From: Candidatus Poribacteria bacterium
Lineage (GTDB): Bacteria; Poribacteria; WGA-4E; WGA-3G
NCBI GenBank assembly: GCA_009841255.1
Contig: VXMD01000083.1
Location: forward strand, 124,001-188,000
DNA: 64,000 bases
Direction of reading: 5' to 3'
A program made the translations under genes and the position numbers. How positions within the stretch are numbered: position 1 is the stretch's first letter; every line of letters starts with the position of its first letter. A model generated the notes under the pieces. That model was not told the origin of the DNA. It did not search any database and was given only the letters and a program-made list of their open reading frames with translations. This document shows, in pieces, positions 16,405 to 24,849 of the stretch.

Positions 16405-18003
16405 ATGCCCAAGAACAGCGTAACAGGTCGTTTCCGAGATATTGAGATAGTATTTAGTATTGAAGGCGCTCGGACGTACATGAGTGTCCGGAATCTGATT
16501 AGCGACGAAAGACAAGTGCGCGTAATGTATCAGAAATCAGCCATGAGCGGACTCGCCAATTGGAGGCAGTTTCAGTTAACCCACATCCCCGTCTCGATGC
16601 GCATCCCAGCGGAGGTCCTTGAAGCATATCGATTCACCTTTTTTATTGACAATGCGGAACCTATTTCCGCGCGTATTGAAAAAATAGTGGCGGAATTGAA
16701 TCAACTCAGAATTGAGTTGCCAACAGAGGATTTAGTAGATGACTTGGTACCGCCTGTAGCTGATATATCGCCTTTGAAGAACCATAGTAACATAGACGTA
16801 TACATTAATCCCGAGTCCGAGATTGCGACAACACAACCGATTGAAAAAGTAGTCGTTCCTTGCAAGCCTATCTCCGTAGAAGAACAGATTGGAAAAATAG
16901 TCGCTCCCCCAGAATCCGAACCGGCAGCAGGAGTCGTCAATCCGAGTGATCCGAAAGCACATACTGCGGAACCGAAACAGCTGATTCTCCCTGAAAACAA
17001 ACAGGAATCGACGGAAGAATCCTCGCCTATACGTGTCATTCCTAAATCACGGGCAGTCAATGTAGATGCTAACCTTGAGTTTAAAATCACAATTCCATCT
17101 GTACCAGCGAGTGCGCTTGCAAAGCAAAGGAAATCGCAGGCGACAGCAACCGGGAAAGACGATTCCTCTAATACCGGAAGCCCAACTTCGAAACAGAAGA
17201 AGAAAGGTATCTTTGGGCAATTTGCTAAAGCATTGGGACTTTCTGCTGATAGAAGACGTGGCAAAGCTTACTATCAGGCAATAAGTGAAGCCATTCAAGA
17301 CGAATTTCAGGATAAACTCTCCAAGTTAGAGAAGGATTACAATGAAGGCTACGGACTCGATCTTACCCATTGGGACCCAGAAACGCTCAGTGAAGAGGAA
17401 ACCGCAATTTTGCTGCTTAACCTGATGGTGACCGAGGTGACCGCATGGCAGAAAAATACAGGGCGTCGTACACCTGAAGTCAAACAACTTGGTGAAACCC
17501 TCACTGAGATTGGCACGCAACTCAGGCAGACACTCAAACAGACGCGTGGTATTTCTACCCCCTCACCCACACTGTTTCCTGACCTCCTTGCCGAAAGCGC
17601 GAGCGATTTAGAAAAAATTCAGAGTGAATGTGATGCCTATCTCACACGTTTCGCGAAAAAGTTAACCGAGCAGGAAAAGAAACACGCAATGAAGATTGAG
17701 GTGATCATTTTCAAGAAGTTCCTCATCGAGTTCATCCGCGACTTTCTTTTTGTTGAGATTGCCAAAAGTACGCACGGTAACGCGTTACCGAAGCGTCTCA
17801 CTTGGTTTTTAGATCTCGTTGATTCCGAAGTCATTCCGATTGAAATTGGGAAAACGAAGGTATCGTCTAACCACCACAAGGTAAAAGGTGCCTGCGCCAG
17901 TGAATTCGAGTCAGGAACCATCGTTGAGGTCGTCACATCCGGCTTGCAATCCAAGGACGGAAAACGGGTCAGTCAAATGGCTGTCGTTATTGAAGCGGAG
18001 TAG
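16405..18003 (+). CDS. Hypothetical protein with GrpE-like C-terminal segment
   Basis: Not recognised as a whole. 532 residues, no signal peptide. The N-terminal about 100 residues look like a compact alpha/beta domain (FRDIEIVFSIEGARTYMSV). Residues about 110-275 are a low-complexity Pro/Glu/Ser linker, and residues about 290-440 are mostly helical (YYQAISEAIQDEFQDKLSKL). The last 100 residues have a long helix, then VIPIEIGKTK, H-x-V-K-G and ESGTIVEVVTSGLQSKDGKR. This order resembles the GrpE beta domain (P-I-E-x-x-G, H-x-A-V, G-T-V-V-E-V-x-x-x-G-Y). A protein-folding or scaffold role is only a guess. AAGGAG 9 bases before the ATG supports the start. The next gene begins 4 bases after the stop. 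Confidence 0.6.
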   Translation: MPKNSVTGRFRDIEIVFSIEGARTYMSVRNLISDERQVRVMYQKSAMSGLANWRQFQLTHIPVSMRIPAEVLEAYRFTFFIDNAEPISARIEKIVAELNQLRIELPTEDLVDDLVPPVADISPLKNHSNIDVYINPESEIATTQPIEKVVVPCKPISVEEQIGKIVAPPESEPAAGVVNPSDPKAHTAEPKQLILPENKQESTEESSPIRVIPKSRAVNVDANLEFKITIPSVPASALAKQRKSQATATGKDDSSNTGSPTSKQKKKGIFGQFAKALGLSADRRRGKAYYQAISEAIQDEFQDKLSKLEKDYNEGYGLDLTHWDPETLSEEETAILLLNLMVTEVTAWQKNTGRRTPEVKQLGETLTEIGTQLRQTLKQTRGISTPSPTLFPDLLAESASDLEKIQSECDAYLTRFAKKLTEQEKKHAMKIEVIIFKKFLIEFIRDFLFVEIAKSTHGNALPKRLTWFLDLVDSEVIPIEIGKTKVSSNHHKVKGACASEFESGTIVEVVTSGLQSKDGKRVSQMAVVIEAE

Positions 18004-18007
18004 AGAG

Positions 18008-19021
18008 ATGAAAATCGGTGAGGTCTTAATTCAGAAAGTTTCACAGATACCACAAGTGGACCTCGGCCACTTTCCGACACCGCTTGAGGAATGCCCGCGA
18101 CTCTCTGAGGCACTTAACGGTCCGCGGATTTTCATGAAACGCGAAGACTGCTCAGGTTTGGCATTTGGTGGAAACAAGGTCCGACAACTTACCTTCACGC
18201 TGGGTGATGCTGTTGCACAAGGTGCCGATACAATTGTTCACGGCGCGGCATCGCAATCGAATCACTGTAGACAAGCCGCCGCCGCTTGCGGTAAACTTGG
18301 ACTCAACTGCTACTTACGTCTCACACGGGACCACAAGAGTATCGTTCAAGGCAATCTTTTGTTAGATAACTTAGCAGGTGTCGACGTCGAAATTGTCGAT
18401 GTTCCATTCGGACTGGAATTAGATGCCGTGAAATACGAACTGGCGGACGATCTCAAGAAACAAGGTCTGAAGCCTTATGTCGTTGCTTCTCCGCGATCCA
18501 CTGCACTTGCCGCCGTTGCTTTCACATGGTGCATTGCTGAAATTGCACAACAACAAGAGCAGTTGGGTATTGATGCGGATTGGATTTATACCGCTTCCGT
18601 AGGGGGCACACAGGCAGGACTCGTCCTCGGCACGAAAACGCTTGCGCTGAGAATGAAGCCGTTCGGTATTGCGCCTATTGTTTGGGAAAATAAACTTGAA
18701 CGGCTCAGTGCTGCTGCCAACAGTGCCGCCGACCTTTTAGGAGTGGATACCCGCGTTACCGAAGCAGACATTCAAAATACAGATGACTACATTGGAGAGG
18801 CTTACGGCTATCTCACGCCAGAATGTATTGATGCCCTTAAACTCGTCGCCAAAACCGAAGGTATTTTCCTTGACCCCGTCTACACCGCTAAAGCGATGGC
18901 GTGCCTTATTGATCACATCCAAAAGGGCAAACTCGGACGCGACGATACTGTCATCTTCTTGCACACGGGCGGCACCCCGGCACTCTTTGCATACCACGAA
19001 GAATTAGTCGCCGATCTGTAG
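18008..19021 (+). CDS. PLP-dependent D-cysteine desulfhydrase / ACC deaminase family enzyme
   Basis: 337 residues, fold type II PLP enzyme (COG2515). FMKREDCSGLAFGGNKVRQL holds the PLP lysine (K57), and GAASQSNHCRQAAAACGKLG is the substrate-binding S-x-N-H-x-R loop. IYTASVGGTQAGLVLG binds the PLP phosphate, and FLHTGGTPALFAY closes the active site. Relatives degrade D-cysteine to pyruvate, sulfide and ammonia, open the ring of 1-aminocyclopropane-1-carboxylate, or act on sulfo-analogues; sequence alone does not choose among these. The start is at 18008, directly after the preceding gene, with GGAGTAGAGAG as ribosome binding site; an upstream in-frame extension to 17888 overlaps that gene and is not likely. 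The pair is probably co-transcribed. Confidence 0.85.
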   Translation: MKIGEVLIQKVSQIPQVDLGHFPTPLEECPRLSEALNGPRIFMKREDCSGLAFGGNKVRQLTFTLGDAVAQGADTIVHGAASQSNHCRQAAAACGKLGLNCYLRLTRDHKSIVQGNLLLDNLAGVDVEIVDVPFGLELDAVKYELADDLKKQGLKPYVVASPRSTALAAVAFTWCIAEIAQQQEQLGIDADWIYTASVGGTQAGLVLGTKTLALRMKPFGIAPIVWENKLERLSAAANSAADLLGVDTRVTEADIQNTDDYIGEAYGYLTPECIDALKLVAKTEGIFLDPVYTAKAMACLIDHIQKGKLGRDDTVIFLHTGGTPALFAYHEELVADL

Positions 19022-19056
19022 TCGTCGATCTCCCTTCCTTAATAATTCCCAAAAGC

Positions 19057-19983
19057 ATGTCCTACATATATTGCGCCCATGATAACTATTATAAACCCAG
19101 TGAAAGTCTAAAGAACCTATTTGAAGAGCTCAGCATAAAACCGTTTGAACACGACCTACCAGCACTCGCGGCAGATGTTAAAAATAACAGAATATACTAC
19201 TGGGAAGATATAGCGCGCATCCTGAGTCAAGGGCAGAGCGATTTTGATGAAGTTTCATTTGATAAACCCTCCAATGAATATTATTTCCCAAAAGACAAGG
19301 TGTCTATCTATTGTGTCCATCACATGCCCAGGCATCTTTTTGGTTCTTACCACGTTTTTACGAATTGCCTCACACCAATAAGCGAAGAGAATAAAGTCGT
19401 ATTCATCGACTTCGGTTGTGGTCCCCTAACTTCAGGGATCGCTTTTCGCGCTTTTGCAGGACAGTGCGACATCACTTATTTAGGAATTGATAGTTCGCAA
19501 ACCATGCTGAATAAGGCGGCAGCAATCAACACATACGGTCCCAATACGTATAGAGAGCCTTTCTTTGAGAAAATTGCGTTAATTCGCGATTACGATCATT
19601 TGATGGAATTACTGGACAGGTACATTGAAAAGGATGATAGAACACAGATTATATTTAATTTCTGCTACTTTTTCTCGAGTCCGACATTAGACATTAATAA
19701 CTTATCCGATGTACTCATCCAGATGATGACGGAATACAATCGGCATAAAACGTGTTTAATATACCAAAATCCAGATCATCGATCATTATCCGAGTCCCGT
19801 CGTTTGAACTTGTATGGCAAGTGGGAACAACTTAAAACCAACCTTTCGACACTTAGAAGTCAGACTATCCAATCAGATGTTGAAACGTTTTCTTATTACA
19901 GACTGATAAACGGTTTACCGCACAATAATGCCAATGTCTACTATGAGATACTTTGCATGCGTCCAGTTCATCCATTGGAATAA
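19057..19983 (+). CDS. Putative SAM-dependent methyltransferase
   Basis: 308 residues. Residues about 125-165 contain VFIDFGCGPLTSGIAFRAF, a class I SAM-binding loop, followed by ITYLGIDSSQTMLNKA with an acidic residue at the end of strand beta-2. The N-terminal about 110 residues match nothing I recognise. By eye the coding sequence is more A/T-rich than its neighbours, and the ATG lacks a clear ribosome binding site, so the gene may have been acquired by transfer. It ends just before a strong hairpin that serves the opposite strand. The substrate is unknown. Confidence 0.65.
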   Translation: MSYIYCAHDNYYKPSESLKNLFEELSIKPFEHDLPALAADVKNNRIYYWEDIARILSQGQSDFDEVSFDKPSNEYYFPKDKVSIYCVHHMPRHLFGSYHVFTNCLTPISEENKVVFIDFGCGPLTSGIAFRAFAGQCDITYLGIDSSQTMLNKAAAINTYGPNTYREPFFEKIALIRDYDHLMELLDRYIEKDDRTQIIFNFCYFFSSPTLDINNLSDVLIQMMTEYNRHKTCLIYQNPDHRSLSESRRLNLYGKWEQLKTNLSTLRSQTIQSDVETFSYYRLINGLPHNNANVYYEILCMRPVHPLE

Positions 19984-20007
19984 AAAAGCGCGGTCAACAG
20001 ACCGCGC
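19982..20007 (-). terminator. Rho-independent terminator for the minus-strand gene at 20031
   Basis: GCGCGGTC (19988-19995), loop AACA, GACCGCGC (20000-20007): a perfect 8-bp GC-rich stem. On the minus strand it is followed by six T residues. No T-run follows on the plus strand, so it mainly serves the gene ending at 20031. Confidence 0.85.
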
Positions 20008-20030
20008 CAAATGAAACCAAACGACTGTTT

Positions 20031-20696
20031 TTAGAACCGTTCCGCTTTAATCTTGCCCCACTGCGTCGCCAATTTTTCTCTGGGGTCAACAGGGAAAGGT
20101 GTATCGCGATTTAGATCGTCTTCCGGTTCACCTTCAAAGTATCGGAAGTTATCGATCCAGAAATCGACATCCGATTGGGCAATCGACAAACCGACCCACA
20201 TGTCTCTTTCAACATCGTCAGTCGAATTGTAGGTAATATGGTACTCTTCCCATTCCGGTCCTATTAGATTGATAGCACCGCCTTGGTAGAAAGTCCATGG
20301 ATCGTGTTGCATCTGGACGCTGAGTTGCACCTCGCGCGGTTTCTCGGCGCGCGCCCAAAAAATTACGGTGTACGTTTCGCCGGCTTTCATCGACATATCT
20401 TTTTGCCGAACCTTCGCATGCCATGCGGTCCCTGTTGCTTTATGTCCGATAACTTTGAGTGATTGTTTTCCGTGTTGCGGGTTCTTCTTATCGATTTCCA
20501 TCGTATAGAGTCCACCACGTCCACAACACGCGCCGTCTTCTAAACCCCAAGCGGCTAAGTCTTCTTCAAAACTGTGGTTTTCGAGGAGGAGTTCACCTTC
20601 CTTCCACTTTCCCCATTCTTGTGGGGTTCCCGCTGACGCGCTCAAACCTATGAGGAACGTGAGCAGGAGTATACTTATAGTAATAGACTTCGTCAC
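20031..20696 (-). CDS. Secreted carbohydrate-binding-module-like protein
   Basis: 221 residues from a GTG start. The signal peptide is SITISILLLTFLIGLSASAG. The remainder forms one beta-sandwich of the CBM4/9-like type: LLLENHSFEEDLAAWGLEDG, then SLKVIGHKATGTAWHAKV, YTVIFWARAEKPREVQLSVQ, WEEYHITYNSTDD and VDFWIDNFRYFEG. Such modules bind glycans or serve as accessory domains in secreted enzymes, and no catalytic domain is attached. GTG 20696 has AAGGAG 9 bases upstream and leads straight into the signal peptide, so it is preferred over ATG 20747, which overlaps the upstream gene. The 3' end is followed by the terminator at 19982-20007. Confidence 0.75.
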   Translation of the reverse strand: MTKSITISILLLTFLIGLSASAGTPQEWGKWKEGELLLENHSFEEDLAAWGLEDGACCGRGGLYTMEIDKKNPQHGKQSLKVIGHKATGTAWHAKVRQKDMSMKAGETYTVIFWARAEKPREVQLSVQMQHDPWTFYQGGAINLIGPEWEEYHITYNSTDDVERDMWVGLSIAQSDVDFWIDNFRYFEGEPEDDLNRDTPFPVDPREKLATQWGKIKAERF

Positions 20697-20736
20697 GTTA
20701 ACTTTCTCCTTCGTGTGTGAAAGTACACCTATAAAA

Positions 20737-21105
20737 TCAATCTTCACTTCGCATCAAAGATTCGACTTCAGGCAGCACTTGTGTCACCGCGGTTTGATCG
20801 ACCGCTTCAGCAACACCGGCGTAACCCGCTGTGTGAATCATCTCCACGAGATTTTGTCCTAATTGTTCAATCGTCCATGCGACTGAATCTGGCACACTCG
20901 CTTTATCGAGGGGTCGCTGATCGTTTTTCCCAGAGGGATCGTAATGATAGTGCGGCTCCTTGCGAAAACAGTCAAAGCGGAGGAGTTGCACATTTTCACC
21001 GTCCACCGCGCCGTAAATACGGACAGAGGGCCCACCATCTGATCCGAAATTGCGGTTGTCGACGTGAAGTTCAACACCACCGACATGGAACACTTTTTCA
21101 TTCAT
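20737..21105 (-). CDS. Hypothetical protein, 122 residues
   Basis: Not recognised. A compact soluble protein without signal peptide. The N-terminal half looks like a beta-rich domain (VFHVGGVELHVDNRNFGSDG, SVRIYGAVDGENVQLLRFDCF). It is followed by HYHYDPSGK, a His-rich segment that could bind metal, and an all-helical second half (SVAWTIEQLGQNLVEMIHTAGY). GGAGA 8 bases before the ATG supports the start. It is followed after about 40 bases by the CBM-like gene and is probably co-transcribed with it. Confidence 0.65.
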   Translation of the reverse strand: MNEKVFHVGGVELHVDNRNFGSDGGPSVRIYGAVDGENVQLLRFDCFRKEPHYHYDPSGKNDQRPLDKASVPDSVAWTIEQLGQNLVEMIHTAGYAGVAEAVDQTAVTQVLPEVESLMRSED

Positions 21106-21219
21106 CGCTTTTCTCCAAGTTTCAGAAATATAGAAGCATTATACATCACACCGATACGGGTGTCAATATAAAAAGTCTTTTCGGATGCGCAATTCAATTC
21201 CCTCCACTTCACCGATAAA

Positions 21220-21249
21220 TATTTTTTATAGTCTTTACTATAAAAAATA
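21220..21249. promoter_or_regulatory. A/T-rich 12-bp perfect inverted repeat between divergent genes
   Basis: TATTTTTTATAG (21220-21231), loop TCTTTA, CTATAAAAAATA (21238-21249). It sits directly upstream of the moaA promoter and in the upstream region of the divergent minus-strand gene starting at 21105. It may be an operator for a dimeric regulator or a cruciform-prone element. A bidirectional terminator is less likely, because the flanking genes point away from it. Confidence 0.6.
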
Positions 21250-21252
21250 AAC

Positions 21253-21281
21253 TTGCAAAAAATAGAGGGATGTGATATACT
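21253..21281 (+). promoter_or_regulatory. Sigma-70-type promoter of moaA
   Basis: TTGCAA (21253-21258), 17-base spacer, TATACT (21276-21281). Transcription would start near 21288, giving a leader of about 25 bases before the moaA ATG. Confidence 0.75.
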
Positions 21282-21314
21282 ATTATAAATTTGAATCTGA
21301 CTGTCTAAACCAAT

Positions 21315-22310
21315 ATGAAGCAACAGATGCTCGACCGCTTTGGACGGATCCATACAAATCTCAGAATCTCGGTTACAGACGTATGTAACTTCCGTTGCAT
21401 CTACTGTATGCCGGAAGACATAACCTTCATGCCAGACGCGGCCCTGATGACGTTCGACGAGATTCTGCACCTCGCCCGCATTTTTGTCGCGTTGGGTGTT
21501 AACAAGGTTCGTATCACCGGAGGTGAACCCCTTGTCCGTCCCGAGGTGCCTACACTCATAAGGCAATTGACGCAACTACAAGGGCTCAAAGACATCAGTT
21601 TAACAACAAATGGCATTGGTCTTATTAACCAAGCTCAAGCCCTTTATGATGCTGGGCTCCGCCGTATCAATGTCAGTTTAGATACACTCAACGAGGAGAA
21701 GTTCGAGCAGATGACGCGTCGGAAGGTGCTCTCACGTGTGCTTAAAGGGCTTAAGACCGCACACGAATGTGGTTTCAACCCGATTAAAGTCAACGCTGTC
21801 GCAATGCGAGGTTTTACTGATGATGAGATTGTTGACTTAGCCACCTTTGCACGTCAAAATGAGTATCAACTTCGATTCATTGAATTTATGCCCCTTGATG
21901 CCGACGATGTTTGGGGACGTAACATGTACATCCCCGGAAAAGAAATCATCGAGAAAATTAACGCCGTCTATCCACTCACACCCGTAGCTTTAAACGGCGA
22001 AGCAAAAAGCGACACTGCACAACGGTATCGCTTCTCGGATAACGGAAACGAAGTAGGAGTCATACCCTCCGTGAGCGAACCATTTTGTGAAAATTGTAAC
22101 CGAGTGCGTCTCACTGCTGACGGAAAGTTTCGGACCTGCCTTTTCTCGTTAACGGAAACAGACTTGCTTACACCGCTACGTGAAGGGGTGACAGATGAGG
22201 TGATTGCGGCGTTAATTCTCGACGCAGTCGCACAAAAAGAGGCAGGGCATAAGATTAACGCAACAGACTTCATTAAACCAGAAAGAAATATGTCAAGAAT
22301 CGGCGGATAA
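21315..22310 (+). CDS. moaA: GTP 3',8-cyclase MoaA (molybdenum cofactor biosynthesis)
   Basis: 331 residues, the usual family length. A radical-SAM enzyme that, with MoaC, turns GTP into cyclic pyranopterin monophosphate, the first step of molybdenum cofactor synthesis. The SAM-binding [4Fe-4S] motif C-x3-C-x2-C is C24, C28 and C31 (VCNFRCIYC). RITGGEPLVR follows. The second cluster is bound in the C-terminal part by FCENCNRVR and RTCLF. The chain ends in RIGG, matching the conserved C-terminal double glycine. No other mo genes are nearby; the gene lies directly upstream of the suf cluster, which fits its need for iron-sulfur clusters, but a heptamer-repeat spacer separates them. Confidence 0.95.
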   Translation: MKQQMLDRFGRIHTNLRISVTDVCNFRCIYCMPEDITFMPDAALMTFDEILHLARIFVALGVNKVRITGGEPLVRPEVPTLIRQLTQLQGLKDISLTTNGIGLINQAQALYDAGLRRINVSLDTLNEEKFEQMTRRKVLSRVLKGLKTAHECGFNPIKVNAVAMRGFTDDEIVDLATFARQNEYQLRFIEFMPLDADDVWGRNMYIPGKEIIEKINAVYPLTPVALNGEAKSDTAQRYRFSDNGNEVGVIPSVSEPFCENCNRVRLTADGKFRTCLFSLTETDLLTPLREGVTDEVIAALILDAVAQKEAGHKINATDFIKPERNMSRIGG

Positions 22311-22313
22311 ATA

Positions 22314-22410
22314 GTTATCAGGGGTCAGCTATCAGTTTTCAGTCAAGAGCATTCTATGGTTTGCCCAGAGAACGCAACTGCCACAGAAGTTAACTGATAA
22401 CTGACAACCA
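22314..22410. repeat. Inverted pair of heptamer-repeat arrays before sufC
   Basis: GTTATCAG, GGTCAGC, TATCAGT, TTTCAGT (22314-22343) face TAACTGATAACTGACAAC (22391-22408). The two arms can pair into a long stem with about 45 bases between them. Confidence 0.65.
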
Positions 22411-22436
22411 CTAAAAAATGGAGTTCAAAACAACGG

Positions 22437-23222
22437 ATGAGTAGAGACTTGATGATTAAAGACTTGCATATTAGTGTGCAAGAAAAACCAATTATCAAAG
22501 GATTAAATTTAACCGTCAAACAGGGCGAAATCCATGCCCTGATGGGCCCAAACGGGTCCGGTAAAAGCACCCTCGCGAATGGTTTGATGGGGCATCCGCT
22601 CTATGACGTTGATTCCGGCGAAGTGATTTTTAACGGGGTCGATATTCTGGAGCTGGAGCCAAACGAACGTGCGAAACTCGGACTGTTCCTCGCTTTTCAA
22701 TATCCAACGGCGATCCCCGGGGTCAGCTTAGCAAATTTCCTACGACTCGCAGTGAGTGCGGTCCGCGCCAAAGACGGAAATGGCTCTGGCGACGACGGGC
22801 TTATTCCAATGCGCGAATTCCGCCGTGAACTTCGCGAAAAAATGAAACAACTCGGTATCGACGATTCCTTCGCAAGACGATATCTTAATGACGGATTTTC
22901 TGGTGGTGAAAAGAAGCGTGCCGAGATTCTACAACTCGCAATGCTTGAACCCCAAATTGCGATCCTTGATGAGACGGATTCCGGACTGGATATTGATGCT
23001 ATCCGAGTCGTGGGTGAAAGTGTCAGTCAACTGATTGGCCCAGAGTTGGGCGTATTGATTATCACGCACTATCCACGATTATTGGATTACATCCGTCCGC
23101 AGTTCGTGCATATCCTGCTCGACGGTCAGATCGTTGAATCCGGTGGATGGGAACTCACACAGATGTTAGAAGCAGAGGGCTACGATCCGATTCGTGAAAA
23201 ATACGGCATTATTGAGGCTTAA
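22437..23222 (+). CDS. sufC: Fe-S assembly ATPase SufC
   Basis: 261 residues, normal length. The ABC-type ATPase of the SufBCD scaffold that builds iron-sulfur clusters in the cytoplasm. Walker A GPNGSGKS is at residues 37-44, the signature FSGGEKKR near 155, and Walker B with the following D-x-D (IAILDETDSGLD) near 175, as in SufC proteins. ATG 22437 and ATG 22452 are both possible starts; the family often begins M-x-I-K-D-L, which would favour 22452. It heads a cluster with sufB about 50 bases downstream. Confidence 0.95.
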   Translation: MSRDLMIKDLHISVQEKPIIKGLNLTVKQGEIHALMGPNGSGKSTLANGLMGHPLYDVDSGEVIFNGVDILELEPNERAKLGLFLAFQYPTAIPGVSLANFLRLAVSAVRAKDGNGSGDDGLIPMREFRRELREKMKQLGIDDSFARRYLNDGFSGGEKKRAEILQLAMLEPQIAILDETDSGLDIDAIRVVGESVSQLIGPELGVLIITHYPRLLDYIRPQFVHILLDGQIVESGGWELTQMLEAEGYDPIREKYGIIEA

Positions 23223-23272
23223 TTCAGAGTAGTGGTGCGCGGCACCCCGCATAACATAATAGGAGAAGCGAA

Positions 23273-24691
23273 ATGGCGAATTCTGAAAGGAACACCATAG
23301 AAGAACTCGGGATTAGTAAAGAATATCAATACGGGTTCCATGATGACGTTAAACCGACATTCAAGTCCCGGAAAGGGCTGGATGAAGATGTTATTAATCA
23401 GATGTGCGACATCAAAGAGGAACCCGACTGGATGCGCCAGTACCGGCTCGATGCCTACAAAATTTTCAAGCAGAAGCCGATGACCAAATGGGGGGGCGAC
23501 CTCTCCCAACTCGATTTTGACGACATCTACTATTATGTCAAAGCCTCCGACCGGAGTGAACGGAGTTGGGATGATGTACCCGATGACATTAAAAAGACCT
23601 TCGATCGGCTTGGTATTCCAGAAGCCGAACGGAAATTCCTCGCAGGTGTCGGTGCACAGTACGACTCCGAAGTCGTTTACCATAACATCGTTGAGGAATT
23701 GGACAAAATCGGTGTCGTCTTCCTGGATACTGATACCGCTGTCAAAGAGTACCCCGACCTGGTGAAGAAATACTTTGGCACCATTATCCCATCTGCGGAC
23801 AATCAGTTCGCGGCACTCAATAGCGCAGCCTGGAGCGGTGGAAGTTTCGTTTATGTCCCACCCGGTGTAAAGGTGGAATACCCGCTGCAAGCCTATTTCC
23901 GAATCAACAGTGAGAACATGGGACAGTTTGAACGCACGCTCATCATCGCTGATGAAGGTTCACAGGTTCATTACGTTGAGGGGTGCACCGCCCCGACCTA
24001 CAGCAGCGAATCCTTACACAGCGCGGTTGTCGAAATTGTTTGTATGAAAGGCTCGCGGGTCCGCTACACGACTATCCAGAATTGGGCGAATAATGTATAT
24101 AATCTGGTCACGAAACGTGCAATTGCCCACGAGGACGCGCAGATGGAATGGGTCGATGGTAACCTCGGCAGTAAGTTAACGATGAAGTACCCAAGTGTCT
24201 ACATGATGGGACCCGGGGCGCGTGGTGACATTCTCTCCATTGCGTTCGCCAGCAAGGGACAACACCAAGATGCAGGCGCAAAAGTCTATCACTGCGCACC
24301 GCACACCACGTCGCAGATAACCTCAAAGAGTATCAGTAAAGATGGGGGTAGGTCCAGTTATCGCGGGTGGGTCGATGTAGCGAAAGGCGCGAGGGGATGT
24401 AAATCGCACGTCGTTTGCGACGCACTCATCCTTGACAAAGACTCCCGTTCAGACACCTATCCGGTCATTGAGATCGGTGAGAACGATACGAACATCGAAC
24501 ACGAGGCACGTGTTAGCAAAATCGGAGAAGAGCAACTCTTCTATCTGATGAGTCGCGGGCTTTCCGAAGAAGAAGCTTCTACGATGATTGTCAATGGGTT
24601 CATTGAACCGCTCGTCAAGGAACTCCCGATGGAATACGCTGTCGAGATGAACCGTCTCATCCAACTGCAGATGGAAGGGTCAGTAGGTTAA
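23273..24691 (+). CDS. sufB: Fe-S cluster assembly scaffold SufB
   Basis: 472 residues, typical length. Subunit of SufBC2D on which new clusters form. Conserved segments include [75 protein letters not shown] and the C-terminal [25 protein letters not shown] sits well placed before the ATG. It follows sufC and is separated from sufD by a heptamer-repeat spacer. Confidence 0.96.
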   Translation: MANSERNTIEELGISKEYQYGFHDDVKPTFKSRKGLDEDVINQMCDIKEEPDWMRQYRLDAYKIFKQKPMTKWGGDLSQLDFDDIYYYVKASDRSERSWDDVPDDIKKTFDRLGIPEAERKFLAGVGAQYDSEVVYHNIVEELDKIGVVFLDTDTAVKEYPDLVKKYFGTIIPSADNQFAALNSAAWSGGSFVYVPPGVKVEYPLQAYFRINSENMGQFERTLIIADEGSQVHYVEGCTAPTYSSESLHSAVVEIVCMKGSRVRYTTIQNWANNVYNLVTKRAIAHEDAQMEWVDGNLGSKLTMKYPSVYMMGPGARGDILSIAFASKGQHQDAGAKVYHCAPHTTSQITSKSISKDGGRSSYRGWVDVAKGARGCKSHVVCDALILDKDSRSDTYPVIEIGENDTNIEHEARVSKIGEEQLFYLMSRGLSEEEASTMIVNGFIEPLVKELPMEYAVEMNRLIQLQMEGSVG

Positions 24692-24692
24692 G

Positions 24693-24831
24693 GGGTTATC
24701 GGTTGTCAGTTGTCAGTCATCGGTTAAGAGACGCTTTGTAACAGTCCACCCAAACTTGGAGTACGCCAAGAGGTGGCAATTGTTACGTCAAGACATCTTA
24801 ACTGAAACTGAAACTGAAAACCGACAACCAA
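24693..24831. repeat. Inverted pair of heptamer-repeat arrays between sufB and sufD
   Basis: Left arm GTTATCGGTTGTCAGTTGTC and onward (24695-24727), right arm ACTGAAACTGAAACTGAAAA and onward (24801-24831). The inner GGTTAAGAGACGCTTTGTAAC block is shared with the copy near 26256 and more weakly with 38401 and 59821. Confidence 0.7.
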
Positions 24832-24849
24832 TAAAGGATACAAATAAAA

